This document shows, in pieces, positions 44,321-55,603 of a stretch of 64,000 nt of DNA (within the stretch, counting starts at the first letter, position 1; each line of letters begins with the position of its first letter). This DNA is from Otatea glauca (Eukaryota > Streptophyta > Magnoliopsida > Poales > Poaceae): positions 13,619,185-13,683,184 of the forward strand of contig CM070719.1 of the NCBI GenBank assembly GCA_036346275.1, given 5' to 3'. Both the position numbers and the translations under genes were made by a program. The notes beneath the pieces were generated by a model that saw only the letters and a program-made list of their open reading frames with translations, had not been told where the DNA came from and ran no database searches.

Positions 44321-45986
44321 TCAACCTGAGAAAAGCCCTGTGCAACTAGCCTAGCTTTGTTTCTTGAAGTTCATATCCATAGTATTGATGACATTATGAC
44401 AAGATAGGGGCTCGACAAGCTGCCATACCTTATTCCTCTTGAAGTTCTCAAGTTCCTCATGAATAGCATTAATCCAAGACTCATTGAATAATACATGAGA
44501 AACATCCTTCGGCTCAAAGGAGACAACAAAGGCTGAGTGGAGACAGAAACTGCACAAACCTGATTTTGAGCATGTGACACGCTCAAACAGATTGCCAATG
44601 ATCAGATAGGTGGATGATGTCTCTGAATATGACGGAGAGGTCCAAAAGCAGAAGTGGCCTCTACCTCATGCACAGAAGAGGCAGGAACAAAGCCACTCGC
44701 TGAAGGAGAGTTTAAAGGTAAGGGCTGGTCTCCCTAAGGTGCAAAAATGGAAATAGGAGGCACCTCAGGCGTAGAGGGGGTTGGGTCAAGTGGAACACCA
44801 TCATCCTCATCCTCTACAAAAATGGTATCAGAGAGGAAAGAAGAGCCAAAAATGTCATATCTAGCTCCTAGGCTAGCCTCATCAAAGGTCACCTCACAGG
44901 TCTCTATGATCCTATTTGCATCACAATTTTAGACCCTATAGCTACGAGAAGAAGTCGAGTAACCCAAAAAAAACCATCAGAAGAATGAGAATCAAACTTA
45001 TCCAGGTTCCTAGACTTCAGAATGAAACATTTGCAACCAAATACACGAAAATGAGAAACACTGGGCTTTCGCCCATACCTCAACTCACAGGAAGTGTGAT
45101 ACAAATGTGCTCTCACGAAAACTCAATTAGACACATGACAAGCAGTAGCTATAGCCTCAACCCAAAACTTCCTAGGAGTATTGTACTCGTCTAGCTTCGT
45201 CCTAGCCATTTCGACCAAGGTCCTGTTTTTCCTTTCCACTACGCCATTTTCCTCTGCACCTAACTCCTCACAGAAGCTCTTAAATTAGGAGTTCTTGAAC
45301 TCAATACCATTGTCACTGCGTATAGCTCGTAAGGTACTAAGGAGCTCAACATACAACCTATTGACCAAACCCCTGAAATGGGTAAAAGACTTATCCTTCG
45401 AGGCCATAAAAAAAACCCTAGAATTCCTCCAAACATCACCGACAATGACAAAAGAACATACCACTTCCCACTCGCTGACTATACTCTAGCTAGACCAACA
45501 GTGTCCATATGTAAAAGTTATCTTGGTTCATCAGTCATCACAACAATGACTAGAGGGTGAGAAGCAGCAATCATCTTACCATGTCGGCAAGGAGAGCAAA
45601 CTAAGTCTTTGACCATCTTGAGTTTAGGCAGACCATGCATGAGATTGTGGTTGCTAACCCGGGTCAAATGGTTGAAGCAGATGTGACCTAATCTCTTATG
45701 CCAGAAGGAGAGATCACGGGACTCAGAAGCAATCAAACACCGAAGAGAGTCTCCAGAAGAAACAGAAAAATCAACATAGAAGACTCTCCCAAATCTAGAA
45801 ATTCCGCAAAATAACTCCCTTGATGAATCAAGGATTCTACAGGCACTACTCTTAAAGCTTACCTCGAAAGAGTCATCGATAAGCTGAGAGACAAATAGCA
45901 CATTGTATTGCAGCTTACTCACTAAGGAAACATCTTTAAGAATGAAATTGTCATTAATGCAGATGGTTTCTTTGGCAATGACTCTA
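44321..45986 (-). pseudogene. Copia-A protease end, integrase and RT start (upstream part)
   Basis: The minus strand from 45986 reads ETICINDNFILKDVSLVSKL (protease end), FWHKRLGHICFNHLTRVSNH and CSPCRHGKM (pre-integrase), then integrase and SFEPKDVSHVLFNESW and GFSQVEG before element B. The integrase Glu is intact (ENGVVERKNRTL). The first catalytic Asp is changed (VIVGD where VIVDD is expected), a 2 bp frameshift precedes it, and a deletion lies before ENG. Its right side is cut by the LTR at 45987. Confidence 0.85.
45982..45986 (+). other. Probable target-site duplication CTCTA, left copy
   Basis: The five bases next to the LTR that interrupts copia-A. The partner should flank the other end of that element, which was not found in this window. 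Confidence 0.4.
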
Positions 45987-48900
45987 TGTCGGGACACGAA
46001 TATGCAAATCCGGACCCTCTATGTATTCAGTACTAGTCCAGGATCACGCTAGTGCACACAGTCTCAACATAGATGAAATATCACAATCATACACAGCGAA
46101 ATAATAAATAAAGACTTCATCTATTAATATAGAACTATTGAACGACCTTAAGGTCAAACTTACACTTGTGAGGCCTTGGTGGCTTCAATTCAAAATAAAT
46201 AAACAACAGCGGAATGAAGAACGTCGACGAATCCCATCAATATACCACAGTCAACTGACAAGGTTCAACTCCTAGATAATCGCCTCCTCGTGGAACTTCT
46301 CTTCCTTCGAAGTTGTGGTCTTCTCCTCAACTGATGATTTTGTGTGTTGCAAGGGGGTGAGTACATAAAGCACTCAACAAGTCGTGCACAGAATGCAATT
46401 CTAACATAGCTATATGCAAGGATTATTCCAAAGAAATGGCTAACATGGCTATTTTGCAAAAAGCAGCATTTGTAAATTAATACAGTATATAAATTGGAAA
46501 GACAGTAAAACAAATAACTGTATTAGATAGATTCAACAGTTCTCAAGTAAAACAAGTTTCCAATCCTAAGTCAAAATCCACTTTCCATAGCATCCCGCCA
46601 TCCCAATAAGTTTTGTTTAACAAAAGTCTAACCCTTGACTGTAATTCCCGAGCTTTGCTCAATACCGTGAGCACGGCTATTCGAATAGGTTTACACTCTG
46701 CAGAGGTTATGCACTTTATCCACACGACGTGATATTCTCTTTGTGCCTGGCCATCAGCACACTTCCTTTGGTGTACCAGCAGAGAATTCACGACAAAGCC
46801 TTTCAGGAACCTCTACCTTAACCAAAGAACCTCTCCGGTGTTGCCTTCGCTATCACTCCTCTCACGCGGTGCCAGCCGAAGTATAGGACAGGCCAACACC
46901 GTTGGATGGGTACCAAGCCATAGCACAGGTACGCTCCCCCGCACAGGTACACTTCCGTGTACTGTCGCCCCGAGGTATCAGAGGAAAGATATCAGAACCC
47001 TAATCAACTAGGTCTGTCCCATATCAGACATGTGGTCGCATGATTGACTCAGGTCAAAGGCTTGCAAGGTTAAGTCCTTAAGATGATCGAGGCAAGACTT
47101 CCACATACCCCCTGCCCATCGGGCCCGCCTTGGCATTCTCGCCCCTTGCCACTTGCCCCAATCTAAATCATAACCACCCCAGTTGATTACCAAGCACCAC
47201 GTGCCATCAGCAATTTAACCTCGTTGCGTGACATCCTCTCGCCACCGCAACTCAATCTCATCGTGTGACCACACATGACACACAAGTTCATAACATCGTT
47301 CCATATTCCATTAGTCATGATTATTTATCAAAGACTAAAGTACATGTGATGGCGTGGCATGACTAAGCAACTAATACGGTCTAACCATCCCATGTTGATT
47401 ATTATTACTAACCAACTATAATGAACCAATCTAGGGTGACAATATATCATGGTATACAAATGGCAAGGTAGGGTATAGAGCAATTGGGTATAATAGCTAA
47501 GTCCCAAATTTAATTGAAGACATTTGTACATGTCAAATAATATGCAATAAAGTAAAACAATATAGCAGTTTTTGTAATCGTAGGTTCAACATGATCAAAG
47601 CACAACTTGCTCGGCACTTGCTATAAAGCGCTCTTTACTCTTTTAATTGATCTTGGCTTCATCAACCTTTGGCTCTTCAATATCGAATACTTGACTTCCT
47701 CGTCCTTGACTACTTGGGTAACTTCGAACGACACGCCTAACGACAAAGAAGCACAAATACAACAAAACCCAAAAGCAATTCAAATAAACTCCAATTTAAT
47801 ATTAGATTGGTGCTGAGCGGAAGGGATTGAATTTAGGAACTTAGATTTGATCAAGATCGGATGAAAGAGAACAAAGCTTTGGAAGATTTATCGAGAAGGT
47901 TACGATCGATAATTAGGGAAAACGGAGTATATTCGGGGATATCCTTCGAGATTAATTAACTCGATTGGACAAATATTGACATATGGGCTCTTGATCTATA
48001 GATCGGGTCCATAAAGATATGTTAGTTCATGATGAACTAAAGCGATGCTCAATGTTGACTTTTGTTGACTAAACAAATACAGTCAAACAAAAGAAAGATA
48101 GACTAATAGAATAGATATGGCACGAGGATATGACATATGGCCAATGGTCTATCGACCAAGTCCACGAATGAATTCAGGTTAATGGCGATTAGATTTTCGT
48201 GGATAAGACAAGGACGGATGGAATCGACATTGATGCGATCCGATCCGGGTTCATCATACTTCAAAGAAGAGACTTGACGATAATAAAGGCGATGACGATA
48301 TGTAGTAAGACGGTACAAATATCTTACTACGGTGGACACAACGTGGAAAACCGCATCGGCGTAGCGGCTCACGATGAACTCATCCATCGAACCGGTCTTA
48401 AGTTAGGTTTTGGTCCGGCTTTGCAGATGATAGAAAGATAAAGCCAGACTCACAAGAAATGGGGTTAGATCATGATAGGACGATAGAAAGGATAATGACA
48501 TCGCGCTACGCTCTTGCTGGAATGCGCATATGCGATGATAGCAAAGCGTTAACGGCAGAACGTTAACAAAGAAACGTTAGCACCGGAACGTTAACGATGG
48601 AACGTTAACGGCGGGAGGTTAACGACGGAACGTTAACGACGGAACGTTGACGGCGGGACGTTGACGACGGAACGTTAACGACGGAACGTTGACGGCGGGA
48701 CGTTGACGACGGAACGTTAACGACGGAACGTTGACGGCGGGTCCGGGTTTGAGCGAAACGATTCAAGGATGAATACACTTGGCATAGGGTAGGATGGTAG
48801 GGTTGGCTCTGCGATTAAAGGTTTCCAAAGATGGCGAACCGAAATGCGCACCGACACGAAAGACTAGGCCAAAAGACGTCGGGTAGATTCTAGAACATGG

Positions 48901-50929
48901 CTTTGACGGCAACCGGGGATCAATGAACTTCAACGGTGCGCAAAACAGGGGATAATGATTTTCTGGACACAATGACATGGCAACGACAAACCAAAATGGT
49001 TGGCGGCACAAGACGACGCGCGGCGGTGGCAAAAAGGCGACGGTAACGAATATTAAAATTTTCGGTGGATGGAACAGCAGAGAGGAAGTGAGCACCACGT
49101 AGAACGCGGTGACACGAACTCAACGGTATATCCGGATTTGGAAGCAACCCAACGGACAGATCACAAACTGCCGATGAACGGCTGCTAAAGCTAATAGATC
49201 AAACGGTCATAACTATTAAAATAATAGATGAAACCTAACCAAATTTTATAGAGAGCTATCTGGGATCATTTGGCACGATATGACGCGAACGGATCTGAGT
49301 TTTACCTTCTGGATCAACGGTGAACGCGCGAAGTTTTCGCCGACGACGCGCGATCGATCGGGAAGATTGAATTTTCTTCAGCAATCCCGTGGACAAAACC
49401 TTGAGTTAGGGTGAGCACCGTGTAGAGGACATCAAAAGGAGTGTACATAAAAAATTGCACGGTCAAACTCGCAAAAACGAAGGAGAACGGGTGACGGCAA
49501 GATTCGAGATTGGAACGGCCATAACTTTTGATTTCCTGGATGAAACTGCACCAAATTTGGTGGAGAGATAGATCTGACCATATGGCACGAGATGACGCGA
49601 GAGGATTTCATAAAAACTCACCGGTATGACGGGGAACGCGATGCCAAGATCGGCCGGCGATGGCGGCGCACCGGAAGAGCTCGTCGACGTTGTAGGAGAA
49701 AAAGGGTCGCCGGTAGAGCTCTGTTTGGAATTTTCCAAAACTGTTTCACAGAGGTGTTGCAACCTTCATGGGGGTGCTCCACAAACAATTTGAGGATGAA
49801 CGGAGTTCGGGAGTGCCCTGTAGAGCTCGCCGAAGTTCTTACCAGAGTTAGGGAAAAAGGCTTGCCGAGGGATCTCCGTTGCGATTATGATGCTGATATT
49901 TTAGTATGATATGGGGAATGAGGAGAGGCGTCTAGGGTTCAATTTTCAGCTACAAAGGAGCAATGGATCAACGGCAAAAGCTCGCCGGAGTTGGGGAAGA
50001 AATCGCTGGCCGGAGGTGCTCCGGTAGGCATTTGCAAAATCTGATTTTACTGGTTGTAGAGGACAGCAAGAGGAAGCTCTGGTAAAAATTTCAGATCAAA
50101 ATAAGATCGGGAGTGACCAGGAGAGCTCGCCAAGTTATGCTGAAAAAACTTTGAATTATCAGTAGAAGATTCGATTATTTAATCCGAATTATTAAGTATC
50201 ACCCATAAAATCGGAATAAATACCAATCAACCGTTTAAAAATCAGCGAAAAATCTGGAACGTGACCCACAGCCTTAGTAACACAAATAAAATATTATTAC
50301 ATAAAATAATAATTTTATTAGTGTACAGTAAAAACTTTTATATTGTTTTTAATATCTTTTTAATTTGGAAAATACTAAAACAACCCCAAAAATTCTAAGA
50401 AAATTCAGGGAGTTTAATTATGGAATTTTGAGATCAAATAAAATATTTTGGTACCACCAAATATTTTATTTTTGTACCCACATATATTTTTATTTTGTTA
50501 AAGCTTTCGGAAAGGCTTTAGAAAATATATAATTTGACAAATATAGAAAATTTCACAGAAATTCCCTTAGGTTTATTTATATTAAATAAGATAGTTTTAG
50601 CAAAACCAAATCTTTTATTTTGTCTACAAACTATATTTTAATTGATGAGACTTTTGGAAAGATTTTGAAATCAGGATTTTAACAAATAATGGGAAAATTC
50701 ACCGAAGTTCCTTGTGATATATTTTTTTAAAACAATTAATTCCAACTTAAATAGGGTTTTTTTTAGGAAATAGTTTTAAGTTTTTCTAAAAATAGGCGAA
50801 AATCTTTTTCTTTTGAACTCTAGAGAAATCCAGAAAATAAAGAGGAGACAAATAAACTTGAACAACCGATAAAAATAATAATTTAATTTTTTTTATCCTA
50901 TTTTTGAAATGAAAATTTGGGATGTTACA
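45987..50929 (-). repeat. Very long (4.9 kb) LTR of a Tekay-like gypsy element
   Basis: The minus strand starts TGTAACATCCCAAATTTTC after a polypurine tract and ends GTGTCCCGACA. Near its 3' end is GTACTCACCCCCTTGC (46340-46370), a hallmark I associate with long plant gypsy LTRs. It holds a 14 bp tandem array (48.55-48.74 kb), roughly 310 bp diverged repeats (49.20-49.33 and 49.51-49.64 kb) and AT-rich DNA. It interrupts copia-A. No coding gene was seen. Confidence 0.75.
48545..48738. repeat. 14 bp tandem array (GAACGTTAACGACG)
   Basis: About 13 units of GAACGTTAACGACG and variants (GAACGTTGACGGCG, GGACGTTGACGACG). The last part forms a 42 bp higher-order unit repeated at least twice. Every unit has an ACGT core and most have the self-complementary AACGTT. 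Confidence 0.9.
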
Positions 50930-50945
50930 AACCTCCCCCCCTTAA
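50930..50945 (-). other. Polypurine tract of the Tekay-like element
   Basis: The minus strand TTAAGGGGGGGAGGTT stands directly before the LTR start, so the LTR is the 3' LTR and the internal region extends to the right. Confidence 0.8.
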
Positions 50946-51879
50946 TGTAATCTCGCCCCGAGATCTAGGCCAGCTATAGAATTGGTTCTGGGAGACTCGA
51001 CCTTCAAGCTTTCAAGACTTGCGACAACTTCACATGACGGCGAAAGCAACTTGCTATTCTGCGGTCTTGGTCAAGATTGAACATCATTTCGTTGAGTTGG
51101 TTCTTGAGAACGACTCTTGATCCGAGGAACTCAAGCTGATTGATAATTGCTTCTCTCGCAATTCAACGTCTTGAACGATTCCTTGATCCTTGCAAATTCA
51201 CTACCAATGACCTTCTGAGTAAGGGACATTGACCGAAATGAATCGCAACTCTTAACATCATGATCGAGTCATGAAATTCAAGATTCGAATTAGTTTTATC
51301 TTATTGGACTTGTCAAAAGAATGGATAAAAATACCACTCTGTTGATCTGTTGGTGCGATACTATCTTTGTCGGTTTGGTTCTCAAGTAGCAATCTGGAAA
51401 TTCTATATCTCGCTAGATATTCTTTCCATAACTAATTAATGCTTCAATTACCATTGAAGTAAAGGTACTGATCTTCAATATGCTAAATCAACAAATTTTG
51501 TCTCTACATCACATTATTGTGAATTCGTGCTCTATGGCCAACATACACATGAACATTATCCGTAAAGTGAATGCTCAAAGACATATCAAATCCTTTATTG
51601 CCATTAATACTTTTGATTTTGAATTCGGATTAGATCGAGCATAACCGAATACCTTCTAATAATGACAAATCTTACGCGGACAAGCTCCACGCTAAATGGT
51701 ACTTGAATTGACCATTATAACACACATATCACTTTCAAGTGAACCACCATTGCAGACAATATCTTCATTTACTATTAATGCTTTTATTTCAAACTTCTCA
51801 TACCAACAAAACATTCATCTCTACTTTATTTCTTTTGCAAGGAAATCTTTAGATGGAATTCATTACTAATCTCCTCACT
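50946..51879. other. 3' internal noncoding region, no gene recognised
   Basis: About 0.9 kb between the polypurine tract and the zinc-knuckle ORF. No domain was recognised on either strand. Confidence 0.4.
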
Positions 51880-52662
51880 TTACAAATGAGTTATGACACT
51901 CGCTTCAGGTGAAATCGTTGATCCGAGCTTCCTTGATTGGTGTCGACAACGAGGTTTTGACTGTGGCGAGTTGAGATTGGCTTGAACCGCATGATTGCTT
52001 TCTTCTGAGGGCAATTGTTGGCAAAATGTCCGGGCTTGCGGCGAGTATATGAGTTTATGGAAATTTTTCTTCCTTGGGCATTCACTGACTGGGGTAGTGT
52101 CTTCGCTAAGACGTCTTTTCTTCAACTGGTTCTCTAGGCAAATTTCTCTTACGGTGTCACCACTCACTCTTGGCGTTATGTACTTAACTGAAGTAACTTC
52201 TGGAATAACCACGGTTGCAGAAAATAATTGTCTTCTCTGTGGACATCGGTTAGCATAATGACCTTCCTTCTGACAGTAGTAGCACACACGTTTGCATCGT
52301 TGTGCCTTGTTGGGTATAAATGTATGCTCATTATTGTTCTTCTGGTAATTCAGGGCTGGTTGCTTCAGAGGGCATTCTCTAGACCAATGACCTTGTTCAT
52401 CACATAAGAAACATGCTGTTGGCGATTGCCACTTACTACTTTCTTGATGAAGACAGCCAAGATCAGGAGGCTGCATCTTTAGTTTTTCAAGTGGCGTCTC
52501 CTGTACAACTGATATTACACCTCTTTTTGACAATTCTTGAGTAATTGCAGCTCGAAGATTCTTCTGCTGACGCTGAGTCACTGCAGTAACTATTGGATCC
52601 AAGGGACATTGAGCTGGGCAATGATCTCGACCTTCACATAGGTAACATGTGATGTTGTTCAT
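51880..52662 (-). CDS. Multi-zinc-knuckle protein (260 aa)
   Basis: Three canonical CX2CX4HX4C knuckles are CYLCEGRDHCPAQC, CFLCDEQGHWSREC and CYYCQKEGHYANRC. Upstream in the same frame, without an ATG, are CIHCGEIGHTADEH... and CSSCEGSHPFGEC (to about 52757). Downstream in another frame is a decayed sixth, KPGHFANNC. An array of five or six knuckles suggests a single-stranded nucleic-acid-binding protein, like CNBP/GIS2-type proteins. It lies between the polypurine tract and lost upstream DNA, so it is either an accessory retrotransposon ORF or a captured host gene. The upstream end is cut off at about 52760. Confidence 0.6.
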   Translation of the reverse strand: MNNITCYLCEGRDHCPAQCPLDPIVTAVTQRQQKNLRAAITQELSKRGVISVVQETPLEKLKMQPPDLGCLHQESSKWQSPTACFLCDEQGHWSRECPLKQPALNYQKNNNEHTFIPNKAQRCKRVCYYCQKEGHYANRCPQRRQLFSATVVIPEVTSVKYITPRVSGDTVREICLENQLKKRRLSEDTTPVSECPRKKNFHKLIYSPQARTFCQQLPSEESNHAVQANLNSPQSKPRCRHQSRKLGSTISPEASVITHL

Positions 52663-52762
52663 AGGGCACTCTCCGAAAGGATGACTTCCTTCACAACTGG
52701 AGCAATTGATCGCATGCTCATCAGCGGTATGGCCTATTTCTCCACAGTGAATGCAACATGTA

Positions 52763-53120
52763 AATTATATCATAACATGTCTTGCTACAAGCAGAAATTT
52801 CAACTATAGAGTACATTAATGCATATCTAAATCCCCGCCAAAATGCTGCTGCAAATTTTGCCTCTACTTGTTCATAAAATATAGCTTGTAAAACTAAGGT
52901 TTTGTAATTTACTTAGTGCTTACATTATCGCATATGTTCACCTTATTTTGTAGAATAAAGTGATTGCTACAATAAAGTTAGATATAGTAGAGAAAAATGA
53001 GATTGCAAAAAATGCTTGCATCTTTCGAAGTGATCCTAAATTATTCCCTCTATCTCGTGAACCATATCAAAATTGCTAACATGGTTTTTCTGGTTGCATA
53101 TACATAACCAGTAATGCATT
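52763..53120. other. AT-rich DNA between zinc-knuckle ORF and GC-rich block
   Basis: No gene was recognised. The left end of the large CACTA element should lie here or in the next block, but no clear CACTA terminus was found. Confidence 0.3.
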
Positions 53121-53129
53121 AAATAACTA

Positions 53130-53520
53130 ACCAGCCACTTGCGTGGCGCGCTGTGGGAGGGAGGAGGCGCCGCTGGGGGCTTGAGCCGCCGTGGGAGGGA
53201 GGGCGTCGCGCGGGGGCTCCGAGCGCCGGAGGGCGCGCCGTGGGAGGGAGGGCACCGCTGGGGTGGGGGCTCCGAGAGCATTGTGGGAGGAGGCGTCGCG
53301 GGGGCTCGAGCCGCCGGCGGAGGCATGCGTCGTGGGAGGGAGGGCGCGCGCGGGGGGGGGGCTCAGAGCCGCCGTGAGGCGCGCGCCGTGGGAGGGAGGG
53401 GGCGCCGCGGGGTGCCCGAGCGCCCGGCGTGGGAGGGGAGAGGCGCCGTGGGAGGAGCGCGCGCGCGCCGTGGGAGGTGGAGAGGGCGTCACGCGGGAGG
53501 GAGGGCGTGGGAGCTAGCTA
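53130..53520. repeat. G-rich block of CGTGGGAGGGAGGGCG repeats
   Basis: GTGGGAGGGAGGG recurs at least seven times with CGCCG-type spacers, plus a nine-G run near 53352. Long ORFs in several frames here follow from the base composition. Many GGG-N-GGG-N-GGG runs could form G-quadruplexes. It is probably a GC-rich leader captured in or beside the CACTA element. Confidence 0.6.
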
Positions 53521-53589
53521 GCTAGGGCAAAATGAGACAATGCGCAACTTGTCCAAAAATGAAGATTTAAGAGTGAGGGAAATATTAAT

Positions 53590-55095
53590 TGTGTCGGTTC
53601 CATACACAAAACCGACACAAATATCAATCCAATACTATCGGTTGGAAAAAAACCGACACGAATATTTCTCTACTACTATCGGTTTTTCACAAAAAACCGA
53701 CACAAATATGAACTTTTACAATACTATCGGTTTTTAAGAGAAAACCGACACAAATATGTAGATCTCTAATACTATCGGTTTTCAATAAAAAAACCGACAC
53801 AAATATTAATTCAATACTATCGGTTTTAAATTAACAACCGACACAAATTATAAATAATTACTATCGGTTTTTCATTGCAAAACCGACACAAATATGAACT
53901 TTTACAATACTATCGGTATTTAAGAGAAAACCGACACAAATATGTAGATCTCTAATACTATCGGTTTTCAATAAAAAAAACCGACACAAATATTAATTCT
54001 ATATTATCGGTTTTGTAGGAAAAACCGACACAAATAGTACTATAACAGGTTTTGAAGGAAAAATTGACACAAACTATTACTATCAGTTTTCCTGTAAAAA
54101 CCGAGACAAAAAGTTCTCTCTTACTATCGATTTTCATTTAAAAACCGACAAAAATGTAAACTTGTATAATACTATCGGTTTTCAAGAGAAAACCGACACA
54201 AATATGTAGATATCTGATACTATCGGTTTTCAATAAAAAAAACCGACACAAATATTAATTCAATACTATCGGTTTTGTAGAAAAAACCGACACTAATAGT
54301 ACTATAACAGGTTTTGAAGAAAAATTGGCACAAACTAGTACTATCGGTTTACAAGAAAAAACCAAGACAAAAGGCCTCTATTACTATCGGTTTTAATTTA
54401 AAACCGACACAAATATGAACTTTAACATACTATCGGTTTTAAGAGAAAACCGACACAAATATGTAGATCTCTAATACAATCGGTTTTCAATAAAAAAACC
54501 GACACAAATATTAGTTCAGTACTATCGGTTTTGAAGAAAAAACCGACACTAATAGTACTATAACAGGTTTTGAAGAAAAATTGGCACAAACTAGTACTAT
54601 CGGTTTACAAGAAAAAACCGAGACAAAAAGTGCTATATTACTATCGGTTTTCATTTAAAAACCGACACAACTATAAACTTTTACAATACTATCGGTATTT
54701 AAGAGAAAACCGACACAAATATGTAGATCTCTAATACTATTGGTTTTCAATAAAAAAACCGACACAAATATTAATTCTATACTATCGGTTTTGTAGGAAA
54801 AACCGACACGAATAGTACTATAATAGGTTTTTAAGGAAAAATTGACACAAACTATTACTATCAGTTTTCCTGTAAAAACCGAGACAAAAAGTTCTCTCTT
54901 ACTATCGGTTTTAATTTAAAAACCGACACAAATGTAAACTTGTATAATACTATCAGTTTTCAAGAGAAAACCGACACAAATATGTAGATCTCTAATACTA
55001 TCGGTTTTCAATAAAAAAACCGTCACAAATATTAAATAAATACTATCGGTTTTGAAGAAAAAACCGACACAAATATCAATCACTATTGGTTTTCC
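53590..55095. repeat. Left subterminal repeat array of the CACTA element
   Basis: About 25 small palindromic units of the form ACTATCGGTTTT...AAAACCGACACAAATAT. A higher-order unit of about 260 bp is visible: ATGTAGATCTCTAATACTATC starts near 53756, 53942, 54204, 54461, 54721 and 54982 (spacings about 186, 262, 257, 260, 261). Such arrays bind the accessory transposase in Spm. Confidence 0.9.
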
Positions 55096-55603
55096 ACACA
55101 AAGCATGATGAAGTCTGATTTCGTAGAATTCATTGATGAAAGAGTAAAAAGGCCACAGCTTTTACAGATATAGTTGGAATTATTTCAAATTTTGCGAAAC
55201 ATACTTTGGGATATTATGTGTCTTTTCAAAAGAATTTTCGAAAAAAGAGTTAGCACTAAAAACAGATGCAAGAATTCACTTTGTAAGCATGATTCTAGCT
55301 AGCTTAAAGACTGCAAAAGTCAAAACTTATACAAATAAAGTCCAGGTTTTTCCAAATTTTCCGTAAATAAACTTTGGACTAGTTAGAAGCTTTCCCAAAA
55401 GAAAAATATGTAAACAAATTTTCGATATGTAAACGAATGACCAACTAGTAAGTAGATTTCAAATATGTCACAATGTTCCATGAGAGATTATAACCGTACA
55501 ACTTTACCCAAACAAAAGGCACGATAAAACATATGTCTTAAACACTAATGACTTAAAGCAAATGAACAGCATGATAAAATGAATAAACAATACAATAGTT
55601 CCT

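Noticed and set aside
52763..52800. CTTGCTACAAGCAGAAA as the left CACTA terminus
   Set aside because: It matches the right end (CACTACTACAGAATGG) only weakly, and the flanking 3 bp do not match ATT after 60449.
53139..53525. Overlapping G-rich ORFs of 74-128 aa
   Set aside because: They arise from GC-rich tandem repeats lacking stop codons in several frames; no domain, low complexity.
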